Shown here: in pieces, positions 53,421-61,885 of the stretch | Numbering within the stretch: position 1 is the first letter of the stretch | Layout: every line of letters begins with the position of its first letter | From: Bacteroidales bacterium | GTDB lineage: Bacteria; Bacteroidota; Bacteroidia; Bacteroidales; F082 | DNA length: 64,000 bases | Direction of reading: 5' to 3' | NCBI GenBank assembly: GCA_024710405.1 | Contig: JANJUV010000002.1 | Coordinates: 62,001 to 126,000 of the forward strand | Position numbers and translations under genes: made by a program | The notes under the pieces: generated by a model | Told to the model about the DNA's origin: nothing | The model's input: only the letters and a program-made list of their open reading frames with translations | Database searches by the model: none

Positions 53421-55475
53421 TCATTTGTTCTGTGCTATGGTTGCCCCGATACGCCTCACCTCTTTGTCAATCATTTCTTTGGCATTGTCAAAGGAGGCAT
53501 GTTCCACGATCTGTTCATTCACCCTGAGCACAGGGCCACGGTCACATCGTTCGAAACAGAAAGTGGCCTTCACATCAACCATTTCTTCCTGACCCTCAAA
53601 ACCAACAATATTTTCGAGTTTGTTGTCTACAACATATTTGGCAATTTGTTGGAGCAATTCGCGCGATCCTTTCAAATAGCAATTAGTTCCAACACAAACA
53701 TACACTTCGATTTTAGGATGATGCGTGTTTCTTATCGTAATCACCTGGTCAGTAATGCGTTTGCGTCCATGATAATAAGTATGCAGCAGTTCATGGGCCC
53801 GGTGTCCGCCTATTTCGCCAAGCAGAGACAGGTACAGTTCTTTGACGTAAGGATTGTCCTGCGACTTATGCAAGTCAAGTTGTTTGTCGGCATTGTAGAT
53901 GCCCTGCATGCGCTTCTGTCTGAACTCAGGATCAAAGCTCACAGGCTGACCTCCCCCAGCAATACATCCGCCCGGGCAAGCCATAACCTCAACCAAATCA
54001 TAATAAACCTCTCCTTTTACAATGGCATCACAAAGCTTTCGGGCATTACCTGTTGTGTGTGCAATACCCAGTTTAATGGCTGTATCACCCAGTTTCATTT
54101 CTACCGTGCGGATTCCCTCAAGGCCACGGGTTTGTTTGATATCAGTATCGAAAAGGGTTTGTCCGGTCAGTTTCTCATATGCAAAGCGCAAAACAGCTTC
54201 ACTAACTCCGCCTGTATTACCAAAGATAACACCTGCCCCTGTTTTAAACCCTAAAGGCATGTCGAAGGATTCGGGTTTGAGCTTATTGAATTGCAGACCT
54301 GTTTCGTGAATCATACGTCCAAGACCTTCTGTTGTAAGAACATGATCTACCTCTGCGGTTCCATTGTGGATAAATTCGTCCCGTTTAGCTTCGTATTTTT
54401 TAGCCGTGCAGGGCATAATCGACACAATGATTAGATTCTCGGGTTTTATGTTAAGTAGTTTGGGAAGCATCTCACGAGCCACAGAACCAAACATCTGCTG
54501 AGGTGATTTGCAAGTGGAAAGATTAGGAAGCAACTCAGGATAATACTGTTCGGCAAACTTCACCCAACTGGGACAACATGATGTGAACATCGGGAGTCTT
54601 TCGCCTTTGAGTTTCCGTTGAATGAACTCTGAGCCTTCTTCAAGTACGGTCAAATCGGCAGCAAAAGAAGTGTCGTACACCTGATCAAAGCCCATTCTTT
54701 TAAGTGCAGCCACAATCTGCCCTGTGCTGATGGCTCCCGGATCCATTCCAAAACCTTCACCAAGAGCCACACGAACAGCAGGTGCAAGTTGTGCAACGAC
54801 GTATTTATCAGGATTATGTATATCCTTCCATACTTCTTCGGTTTCGGGGCGGGGTACAAGTGCTCCTACCGGACACACCGACACACATTGGCCACAATAG
54901 ATACACTCAACATCTCTGAGGCTTTTGCCAAAAGCCGGTCCGACGGTAGTGCGCGCACCTCTGTTGACAAAGTCGATAGCGCCCACGGCCTGCATTTCTT
55001 TGCACGCTCTTACACAGTCGCCGCATAAAACGCATTTGTTCGGATCGTGGATGATACTCCTTGAGTGATTGTCGATAGGTGCGATTTTTTCAGTGCGCTG
55101 GAAACGAACTTTTGTTACACCAAGCCGGCGGGTAAGGTCCTGCAGTTTACAGTTATTTGACCGCACGCAACTCGGACAGGAAATATCGTGATTTGCCAAA
55201 AGCAATTCGAGGTTAACCTTTCTTACTTGCCGTACCTGTGCGGTATTGGTGTGCACCACCATTCCATCTTTAGGTTCAATGGTACAGGTGGCCTGGATAC
55301 CCATTCCATCTATATCGCAAACACAAAGCCTGCATGCGCCATAGGTACTCAGATGCGAATGGTAGCAAAAAGTGGGGAGTTCAATATCGGCTTTCCGGAT
55401 GAGTTCGAGCAGGTTTCGTTCATTTTCGATATGAACGGGTATCCCATCTATAATTACATTACCTTTTGAATTCAT
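53421..55475 (-). CDS. hydA: [FeFe]-hydrogenase catalytic subunit (HydA of trimeric NAD-linked type)
   Basis: A 684-residue catalytic subunit. In order: a 2Fe-2S ferredoxin domain (Cys37, 48, 51, 64), a His/Cys-ligated 4Fe-4S (His96, Cys100, 103, 109), and two 4Fe-4S clusters (Cys148, 151, 154, 158; Cys191, 194, 197, 201). The H-cluster domain has intact motifs TSCCP (298-302), MPCTAKK (Cys356) and ACPGGC (Cys500, Cys504). A C-terminal thioredoxin-like 2Fe-2S domain follows (Cys594, 599, 640, 644). The proton-transfer Cys300 is present, so the enzyme should be active. With HydB and HydC it should couple NADH and ferredoxin oxidation to H2 formation, or the reverse. The maturases HydE, HydF and HydG are not in this window. 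Confidence 0.96.
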   Translation of the reverse strand: MNSKGNVIIDGIPVHIENERNLLELIRKADIELPTFCYHSHLSTYGACRLCVCDIDGMGIQATCTIEPKDGMVVHTNTAQVRQVRKVNLELLLANHDISCPSCVRSNNCKLQDLTRRLGVTKVRFQRTEKIAPIDNHSRSIIHDPNKCVLCGDCVRACKEMQAVGAIDFVNRGARTTVGPAFGKSLRDVECIYCGQCVSVCPVGALVPRPETEEVWKDIHNPDKYVVAQLAPAVRVALGEGFGMDPGAISTGQIVAALKRMGFDQVYDTSFAADLTVLEEGSEFIQRKLKGERLPMFTSCCPSWVKFAEQYYPELLPNLSTCKSPQQMFGSVAREMLPKLLNIKPENLIIVSIMPCTAKKYEAKRDEFIHNGTAEVDHVLTTEGLGRMIHETGLQFNKLKPESFDMPLGFKTGAGVIFGNTGGVSEAVLRFAYEKLTGQTLFDTDIKQTRGLEGIRTVEMKLGDTAIKLGIAHTTGNARKLCDAIVKGEVYYDLVEVMACPGGCIAGGGQPVSFDPEFRQKRMQGIYNADKQLDLHKSQDNPYVKELYLSLLGEIGGHRAHELLHTYYHGRKRITDQVITIRNTHHPKIEVYVCVGTNCYLKGSRELLQQIAKYVVDNKLENIVGFEGQEEMVDVKATFCFERCDRGPVLRVNEQIVEHASFDNAKEMIDKEVRRIGATIAQNK

Positions 55476-55515
55476 GGTGAAAAAGATTGTTTGTTACAAT
55501 TTAATCTGACGTAAA

Positions 55516-57429
55516 CTAATTGAATCCGACAACTGCATCGAACTTACACACCTCGAAACAAATGCCACATTTTGTACAAATGGCCGCATCAATCACATGA
55601 AGCTGCTTTTTATCACCACTAATGGCTTTCACAGGGCATTTCCGTGCACAGGCCGTGCAGCCGATACACTTTTCGGGATCGATGCTGATGCTGCGCAAGG
55701 CCTTGCAATTATTAGTGGGACAGTGCTTGTAACGTATATGTTGCAGATACTCGTCTTTAAATTTAACAATGGTTGACAGCACGGGGCTGGGGGCCGTTTT
55801 ACCGAGTCCGCACAGCGAAGCCAGTTTGACCACATTTCCGACCTCTTCGAGCAATTCAAAGGTTTCATCCGTTGCACGGCCCTCGATGATGTCATCTAGT
55901 AAGGCAAGCATTTGTTTGGTGCCTTCGCGGCAGGGCACGCACTTTCCGCAACTTTCGTTTTGGGTGAAATTCATAAAGAAGCGCGCAATCTGAACCATAC
56001 ATGACTGTTTGTTCATCACCACCAGACCTCCGGATCCAATCATGGCGCCTTTTGCTATGAGGTTGTCGTAATCTAATGGCAGATCGAGGTCTTCTTCAGT
56101 GAGACAGCCTCCTGAAGGTCCGCCAATCTGAACAGCGTTAAACCCTTCGTGTGTAACCTTACCATCGTTGTCCGTAACCCCCCCGCCAATGTTATAAACA
56201 ATTTCGCGAAGAGTGGTCCCGAAAGGCACTTCGATAAGGCCGGTGTTGGCCACGTGGCCTGTCAGGGCAAAAGTTTTAGTGCCTTTAGAGTTGGTTGTTC
56301 CATGCTGATTGAACCAGGATGCTCCATGACGGATGATAAGTGGAACAGCAGACAGTGTTTCCACATTATTGATTACTGTTGGTTTTCCGAACAGACCTTT
56401 TTGAGCCGGGAAAGGTGGCTTGGGCATGGGCATTCCGCGTTTGCCCTCGATGGATGCCATCAATGCGGTTTCTTCGCCACATACAAATGCACCGGCACCT
56501 TCCATAACATGTATGAACATGCTGTGTCCCGACCCGAAAACATCTTCTCCTAACACTCCGGCATCCAGAGCATCTTCAATAGCCTTGCGCATACGTTTCA
56601 CAGCTAGTGGGTATTCGAGACGCACATAAACGTACCCTTCGTCAGCACCTATGGCTCGTGCAGCTATCATCATTCCTTCAAGTACACGATGCGGATTGCC
56701 TTCCATAAGGCTTCGGTCCATAAATGCGCCCGGGTCGCCTTCATCACCATTACAAATTACATATTTCTTTTCGCTTGGTTCTGTGCGGGTAAGATTCCAT
56801 TTTCGTCCGGTAGGAAAACCACCACCTCCCCTGCCCCTGAGTCCCGACTCTGATACGGTGTTGCAAATATCTATGTCTGATAACTCCATGAAGGCCTTGC
56901 GAGCTGCATGATAACCGCCGTGTGCAATATACTCACGAATATTCTCAGGGTCGACATGACCACATTCGCCCAATACAAGTCTGTTCTGAAGTTTATAGAA
57001 AGGTATGTCAAGCTGTCCCTTGTTGCGTTCTCCTGAAACCGGGTTAACATAGAGCAGTCTTTCGATGATTTCGTCACGAACAATTGTGCGTTCTATAACT
57101 TCATCTGCATCTTCGGGCCTGACTTTAACATACATTGTTTCTTCCGGAAGAATATTCACCAAGGGCCCCTGGGCGCAAAAGCCCTGACAACCACTGCCCG
57201 TTAAATGAATGGTCTTTTTAGTGTCGTCGTGAACATCCAATTCAAGCTCGGCAAACTCCTGCATCCCTGCTTTTATTATTGCCTCTTTAAGTGATTGATA
57301 CACCTGCAGGGCACCATTGGCCATGCATCCTGTTCCTGCGCACACCACAATACGTTTGTGCACCCGGGAGGCAGCCGCCTCGTACTGCCTGGCTACTTCT
57401 TTCAAATCTACTGTGCTGATGGTTTCCAT
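55516..57429 (-). CDS. hydB: NuoF-like flavoprotein subunit of [FeFe]-hydrogenase (HydB)
   Basis: A 637-residue NADH-oxidising subunit. The N-terminal thioredoxin-like 2Fe-2S domain has Cys30, 35, 81, 85. The FMN/NADH domain shows RGRGGGGFPTGRKW (198-211) and GAGAFVCGEETALMASIEG. The NuoF-type 4Fe-4S (Cys494, 497, 500, 540) follows. The C-terminus carries a two-cluster ferredoxin domain (Cys588, 591, 594, 598; Cys618, 621, 624, 628), a feature of hydrogenase HydB subunits rather than respiratory NuoF. It is the site of NAD(H) binding in the trimeric enzyme. The gene lies 11 bases after hydC and 40 before hydA. Confidence 0.95.
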   Translation of the reverse strand: METISTVDLKEVARQYEAAASRVHKRIVVCAGTGCMANGALQVYQSLKEAIIKAGMQEFAELELDVHDDTKKTIHLTGSGCQGFCAQGPLVNILPEETMYVKVRPEDADEVIERTIVRDEIIERLLYVNPVSGERNKGQLDIPFYKLQNRLVLGECGHVDPENIREYIAHGGYHAARKAFMELSDIDICNTVSESGLRGRGGGGFPTGRKWNLTRTEPSEKKYVICNGDEGDPGAFMDRSLMEGNPHRVLEGMMIAARAIGADEGYVYVRLEYPLAVKRMRKAIEDALDAGVLGEDVFGSGHSMFIHVMEGAGAFVCGEETALMASIEGKRGMPMPKPPFPAQKGLFGKPTVINNVETLSAVPLIIRHGASWFNQHGTTNSKGTKTFALTGHVANTGLIEVPFGTTLREIVYNIGGGVTDNDGKVTHEGFNAVQIGGPSGGCLTEEDLDLPLDYDNLIAKGAMIGSGGLVVMNKQSCMVQIARFFMNFTQNESCGKCVPCREGTKQMLALLDDIIEGRATDETFELLEEVGNVVKLASLCGLGKTAPSPVLSTIVKFKDEYLQHIRYKHCPTNNCKALRSISIDPEKCIGCTACARKCPVKAISGDKKQLHVIDAAICTKCGICFEVCKFDAVVGFN

Positions 57430-57440
57430 TGCTTTAAGTT

Positions 57441-58001
57441 TTATGCCTGCTCTATAGCCAGACTGTTTTCTGTTTCCCTTATTTCAGTTAAAACCTCTTC
57501 GCATTTTCTGGCACTCACTTCTCCGTAAACCTTTTCGTTCACCACCATCACGGGCGCCAATCCGCATGCTCCCAGGCAACTGACGGCCTCAACAGTGAAC
57601 ATCATATCATCAGTAGTGTGCTTTTTGTCGCTCAAACCTAGTTTTGAATGAAGTGTATCCAGCAGGCGGCTCGATCCTTTAACATGACATGCGGTTCCGT
57701 CACAAACTTTAATGATGTACTTACCCTTGGCCTCAAGAGAAAAATGTGCATAAAAGGTAGCGACACCATAAACCTCTGCGACTGGCATATTAAGTGCTGT
57801 TGCAATGTAAGTAAGCACCTGAGGAGGCAAAAATCGATAAGCTTCCTGAACTTCCTGCAAAATGGGAATCAATCGGGCTTTGTCATGATTGTTTCGCTCG
57901 ATGATTTCGATCACCTGCTGAAACTGTCGTAAGTTTTTGTTAGGTTCTGTCTTCACTTTTGCTTGTATTAATATGGTACATAAGCACCGTTTATATTTCA
58001 T
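57441..58001 (-). CDS. hydC: NuoE-like 2Fe-2S subunit of [FeFe]-hydrogenase (HydC)
   Basis: The frame starts at 58001, overlapping the rex stop by 11 bases and giving 186 residues. A GTG at 57956 (KTEPNKNLRQFQQVIEII) would give 171 residues and fits the family start better, so the true start is uncertain. The product is a thioredoxin-like 2Fe-2S protein: an N-terminal helical bundle (LIPILQEVQEAYRFLPPQVLTYIA), then Cys100, Cys105, Cys142 and Cys146 in KVCDGTAC and SCLGAC. It passes electrons between the flavin subunit and the rest of the complex. Cotranscribed with rex and hydB. Confidence 0.93.
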   Translation of the reverse strand: MKYKRCLCTILIQAKVKTEPNKNLRQFQQVIEIIERNNHDKARLIPILQEVQEAYRFLPPQVLTYIATALNMPVAEVYGVATFYAHFSLEAKGKYIIKVCDGTACHVKGSSRLLDTLHSKLGLSDKKHTTDDMMFTVEAVSCLGACGLAPVMVVNEKVYGEVSARKCEEVLTEIRETENSLAIEQA

Positions 58002-58647
58002 TTATATTCTTCAGCTTATTCAGGATCACCGCCAGATTGGCATAGATATGTGTGTCCTGAACGATGATATGATCAGGAACAACCAATGGCACCGGAGCGA
58101 AATTCCAAATTGCCCTGATACCCCACCCTACCATCAGATCAGCCACTTGTTGTGCAGCCGGTGCAGGTGCTGTGATAATACCTATGCTGATATGCAGTCT
58201 GTTGGCAAGGTCGCGGAACTTCTCGAAATGAAACACCGGCACACCGGCAATATCTATACCCACTTTTTTCTTGTCAATATCGAAAGCTGCCACAATGCGT
58301 AGTCCCGATTCACGGAAGCCCTGATACTGAATGAGGGCACTTCCCAGAAATCCGGCTCCAACCAGAAACGCTTCGTGTGTGCGGTTATAGCCAAGAAAAT
58401 CTTCCAGAGCTGCAACCAACTCAGTAACCAGATAACCCACACGAGGCCGCCCGCTTACACCCGTAAACGCCATATCTTTCACCACTTGCGTAGGGTCAAG
58501 ATGCAATACCCGTCCTATGGTAGGCGCAGTTATAAACTGCTCTTGCCGCTTTGCCAAATCTCTCAGATAGTTAAGGTAAGTTGGCATTCTTCGAACGGTG
58601 GGCTCCGGCACTGGCTGGACTATCTTTTCAGTACTTATCGGGTTCAT
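57991..58647 (-). CDS. rex: Redox-sensing transcriptional repressor Rex
   Basis: A 218-residue repressor that leaves its operator when NADH is high. The N-terminal winged helix spans about 1-85 (VPEPTVRRMPTYLNYLRDLAKRQEQF, TIGRVLHLDPTQVVKDMAFTGVSGRPRVGY). The Rossmann domain contains FLVGAGFLGSALIQY (nucleotide-binding GxGxxG) and AAFDIDKKKVG. The C-terminus is the swapped helix (TAPAPAAQQVADLMVGWGIRAIWNFAPVPL). First gene of the rex-hydC-hydB-hydA operon, so it regulates the hydrogenase and probably itself. A candidate operator lies at 58792-58808. Confidence 0.95.
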   Translation of the reverse strand: MNPISTEKIVQPVPEPTVRRMPTYLNYLRDLAKRQEQFITAPTIGRVLHLDPTQVVKDMAFTGVSGRPRVGYLVTELVAALEDFLGYNRTHEAFLVGAGFLGSALIQYQGFRESGLRIVAAFDIDKKKVGIDIAGVPVFHFEKFRDLANRLHISIGIITAPAPAAQQVADLMVGWGIRAIWNFAPVPLVVPDHIIVQDTHIYANLAVILNKLKNINEI

Positions 58648-58669
58648 GCTTCTGATAAAATTTATGGCA

Positions 58670-58677
58670 CAAAGATA
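58670..58677 (-). promoter_or_regulatory. -7 element (TATCTTTG) of the rex-hyd operon
   Basis: A perfect TAnnTTTG on the minus strand, 23 bases before the rex ATG. Transcription of the whole hydrogenase operon would start here with a very short leader. No clear -33 TTG was found. Confidence 0.5.
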
Positions 58678-58791
58678 AGCATTTTTTGATCTATTAAAGA
58701 TTTTTTTCTTTATTCAGAACAATTTATAATTAGTCTAAATACATTCAGAATGACCTATTTCTAATACATATTAATCTTTAATATCTGATAT

Positions 58792-58808
58792 TGTGTTTTT
58801 TAAACACA
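58792..58808. promoter_or_regulatory. Palindrome TGTGTTT-N3-AAACACA, candidate Rex operator
   Basis: A perfect 7-bp inverted repeat with a 3-base centre in the region between rex and the symporter gene. It contains the TGTG...CACA half-sites of Rex operators, but the half-site spacing is one base longer than the usual 18-bp site, and it lies about 115 bases upstream of the rex -7 element. Confidence 0.35.
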
Positions 58809-58995
58809 TGCACTACTTTAGACTTTGTTTTTATATAAATATTTTTTTCATCATTAATTAATGACTCATCAAGAACCACCAGATATTGTTTCAGGTAAGA
58901 TTAATTGGTCATTTTCTACTCACATAAAGGTTGATTCAACCCTTACAGACATTATTTTTTTTGCGCAAACAGTTACCATCATTTGGCCAGTGGTC

Positions 58996-59003
58996 TATCT
59001 TTG
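58996..59003 (+). promoter_or_regulatory. -7 element (TATCTTTG) of the symporter gene
   Basis: A perfect TAnnTTTG 160 bases before the symporter ATG at 59164. It lies inside the over-long open frame that begins at 58861, supporting the downstream start. Confidence 0.5.
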
Positions 59004-59089
59004 CAACAAATGCTATCAACAAGCTTCAACAAAAAGCATTATATCAACAACTCAACAAAGAAAAAGTAAACCAGCTAAATCCCCCAATA

Positions 59090-59159
59090 ACCAGAAGCCA
59101 GGAACCAGTAACCAGAAACCAGGAACCAGTAACCAGAAACCAGAAACCAGAAGCCAGAA
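59090..59159 (+). repeat. Ten-unit heptanucleotide tandem repeat (ACCAGNA) before the symporter gene
   Basis: Ten consecutive 7-base units, all ACCAGAA, ACCAGGA, ACCAGTA or GCCAGAA/GCCAGGA. The array ends 4 bases before the symporter ATG at 59164. It lies in the predicted leader. Confidence 0.85.
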
Positions 59160-59163
59160 ACCC

Positions 59164-60951
59164 ATGCACCTAATTACCATTGACTGGATCATCATCCTCA
59201 TCTTTTTCATTATCCTGATTGCGATTGGCATTTATGCCTCAAAAAGTGCCGGAAAGGGCTATAACGAATTTTTCCTGTCGGGTCGCAACATGCCCTGGTG
59301 GCTGCTCGGCATCAGTATGGTGGCAACTACTTTTTCGTGCGATACACCTAATCTCGTCACGGATATCGTCCGCCAGAACGGAGTAGCCGGAAACTGGCTG
59401 TGGTGGGCATTTCTCCTGACAGGTATGCTCACGGTATTTGTTTATGCCAAACTATGGAACCGTTCAAAGGTGCTTACTGACCTTGAGTTTTATGAAATTC
59501 GTTACAGTGGAAGGATGGCGGCCTTCCTGCGCGGATTCAGGGCCATTTATCTTGGTGCTTTTTTCAACATTATGGTCATTGCATCTGTTTCAATTGCGCT
59601 CATCAAAATCAGCGCAGTGATGTTGGGATGGTCTCCAGCTCAGACACTCATCGTCGCATCGGTAATTGTTGTTTTTTACAGTGCTCTGGGCGGATTAAAA
59701 AGCATACTTTATACAGATTTTTTCCAGTTTTCCCTGGCGATGGTTGGCGCGATAGGTGCTGCTGTAATTCTGGTAAACAGCGAAGCGGGGAGTTTAAGCA
59801 CCCTATTGGCCCATCCTGCTGTTGCAGAAAGAACAGGAATTATGCCTGACTTTTCGAATACCGAAATGGTTGTCTCGTTGCTTATCATACCATTGGCCGT
59901 TCAATGGTGGAGTGTATGGTATCCGGGGGCTGAGCCCGGCGGTGGTGGTTACATTGCACAGCGGATGCTGTCGGCCAAAAACGAAAAAAATGCAATGGGT
60001 GCCACAATGCTATTCAACTTCTTTCATTATGCTCTGAGGCCATGGCCATGGATCATTGTAGGACTGCTTTCGCTGACAGTATACCCCGACATTGCCGCTT
60101 TGCAGCAGGCTTTTCCTGACCTCAACCCACAATACGTGCAGCACGACCTTGCATATCCGGCTATGCTCAGACAGCTTCCACATGGCTTTCTCGGTCTTGT
60201 GGTTGCATCGCTCATCGCAGCCTTTATGTCCACAACGGCCTCTCAACTCAACTGGGGTTCATCATATATTGTAAACGATTTTTACGTGCGTTTCCTGAAT
60301 CCCCAGGCCAGTCCAAAGCAACAGGTTGTAGCCGGACGCATCACCACTGTGGCACTTATGTTTTTTGCGCTGCTGTTTGCGCTTGTACTTGAGAATGCCC
60401 TGCAAGCCTTTCACATCCTGCTGCAAATCGGAGCAGGAACAGGCCTAATTTATATATTGCGTTGGTTCTGGTGGCGCATCAATGCATTCACCGAACTCAC
60501 CGGAATGGTTGTATCATTTGCTGTGGCAATTGCTTTTGTGTTGCTGAAAAAATTCACCGGTTATAACCCCGGAGAAACATTTAAAATATTAGCCGGAGTA
60601 GGCATCACAACTGCTGCATGGTTAATTGTAACATATCTCACTCCTCCTGCCAATGATCAGACACTTCGCAGTTTCTACAGCCGAATCAGGCCTGGAGGGC
60701 CGGGATGGAAAAAAGTTGTCGAAAAGGCCCGTAACGAAGGACTGAACCTGCAAAAAAGCGAAACACTTGCCTGGGACGTTCCAACAGGCATCATCTGCAT
60801 GATGCTGGGCACCATAAGCATTTACAGTATTCTGTTTGCCATAGGCGAGTTGCTTTACGGACATTATTTAATAACCGGAATTCTCGTCGCTGTAGCTATT
60901 GTTGCCCTAACACTACTCAATCGTACGTGGAAAAAACTGACCATTGATTAG
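59164..60951 (+). CDS. Sodium:solute symporter family protein (SSF)
   Basis: A 595-residue, 13-helix transporter. The open frame begins at 58861, but its first 101 residues translate a promoter and a tandem repeat; the ATG at 59164 starts the first real helix (TIDWIIILIFFIILIAIGIY). SSF features: ASKSAGKGYNEFFLSGRNMPWWLLGISMVATTFSCDTPN, GLKSILYTDFFQFSLAM and SLIAAFMSTTASQLNWGSSYIVNDFY, which holds the sodium-site Ser/Thr pattern. Substrate cannot be told; sugar, amino acid or carboxylate are possible. It would use the sodium gradient made by Nqr. The DMT gene follows 5 bases later. Confidence 0.9.
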   Translation: MHLITIDWIIILIFFIILIAIGIYASKSAGKGYNEFFLSGRNMPWWLLGISMVATTFSCDTPNLVTDIVRQNGVAGNWLWWAFLLTGMLTVFVYAKLWNRSKVLTDLEFYEIRYSGRMAAFLRGFRAIYLGAFFNIMVIASVSIALIKISAVMLGWSPAQTLIVASVIVVFYSALGGLKSILYTDFFQFSLAMVGAIGAAVILVNSEAGSLSTLLAHPAVAERTGIMPDFSNTEMVVSLLIIPLAVQWWSVWYPGAEPGGGGYIAQRMLSAKNEKNAMGATMLFNFFHYALRPWPWIIVGLLSLTVYPDIAALQQAFPDLNPQYVQHDLAYPAMLRQLPHGFLGLVVASLIAAFMSTTASQLNWGSSYIVNDFYVRFLNPQASPKQQVVAGRITTVALMFFALLFALVLENALQAFHILLQIGAGTGLIYILRWFWWRINAFTELTGMVVSFAVAIAFVLLKKFTGYNPGETFKILAGVGITTAAWLIVTYLTPPANDQTLRSFYSRIRPGGPGWKKVVEKARNEGLNLQKSETLAWDVPTGIICMMLGTISIYSILFAIGELLYGHYLITGILVAVAIVALTLLNRTWKKLTID

Positions 60952-60956
60952 TCATT

Positions 60957-61859
60957 ATGAATAAACAAGCTGCGCAATCCTATGCTTTGCTTGCAGGCGC
61001 TGCTCTGGTTTGGGGCTTTGCCTTTGTGGCACAACGCAAAGGTATGGAGTTTTCGGGTCCGCTCAGCTTCAACGGGTTAAGATTTCTTTTGGGAGCTTTG
61101 ACATTGCTTCCTTTGTTATTGCTGCAAAAACCAAAGAAAGGATTGAAAGCATCCCTTTCTGACAAACGCTTGCTACTTGCCGGCATGATGGCTGGCACTG
61201 CACTTTTTTTCGCCGCAAGTTTTCAGCAAATCGGCATCATATATACAACCGCCGGCAACGCTGGTTTCATCACAGGTTTCTACATCATTATAGTTCCTGC
61301 GTTTGCGCTTCTACGTGGACAGATCATTTCATCCCGGACATGGCTGGGGGCAATAACTGCTCTGGGCGGACTTTATCTGCTCAGCATAAGAGGTTCTGAC
61401 AACCTATTGATGCGACAGGGTGATGTGCTGGTACTGCTAAGTGCCTTTTTTTGGGCCGCACATATCGTGATTCTTTCTTATGTTGCACCGAAATACGATT
61501 TCAGATTGCTTGCCATAATTCAATACAGCTTTACTGCCTTAATCAGCCTGATTTTGTCAATTGTGTCCGAGCCTATCCCGATGGCATTATTCACACAAAC
61601 CGCCAGTCTGGTGCCGCTGCTATACGCGGGAATAGTTTCGGTGGGCATAGGTTTTACGCTTCAGGTAGCCGGTCAGCGCCACACAAGAGCCGACCTTTCA
61701 GGCATAATTTTAAGCACAGAAGCTGTGTTTGCAGCAATGGGCGGATACCTAATATTACATGAAAAAATGAGCGTCGAAGCTCTGTCAGGTTCGGCGCTGA
61801 TGCTTGGAGGCATAATCCTTGCCCAAAGTGGGAAAAAAAAAGTAGTAACGAAAATCTGA
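60957..61859 (+). CDS. EamA/DMT superfamily transporter
   Basis: A 300-residue protein with ten membrane helices in two EamA repeats. The first begins SYALLAGAALVWGFAFVAQRKGMEFSGPLSFNGLRFLLGAL, and the second FFWAAHIVILSYVAPKY. The end GGYLILHEKMSVEALSGSALMLGGIILAQS is the usual second-repeat close. Such proteins export or import small metabolites, often amino acids or nucleotides; the substrate is unknown. Starts 5 bases after the symporter stop, so both form one transcript. Confidence 0.9.
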   Translation: MNKQAAQSYALLAGAALVWGFAFVAQRKGMEFSGPLSFNGLRFLLGALTLLPLLLLQKPKKGLKASLSDKRLLLAGMMAGTALFFAASFQQIGIIYTTAGNAGFITGFYIIIVPAFALLRGQIISSRTWLGAITALGGLYLLSIRGSDNLLMRQGDVLVLLSAFFWAAHIVILSYVAPKYDFRLLAIIQYSFTALISLILSIVSEPIPMALFTQTASLVPLLYAGIVSVGIGFTLQVAGQRHTRADLSGIILSTEAVFAAMGGYLILHEKMSVEALSGSALMLGGIILAQSGKKKVVTKI

Positions 61860-61885
61860 AATATCTGTCTGACAATAAGTCTAAA

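Noticed and set aside
58861-59163. 101-residue N-terminal extension of the sodium symporter
   Set aside because: It covers a -7 promoter element and a 7-base tandem repeat, lacks family similarity, and the first real transporter helix starts right after the ATG at 59164.
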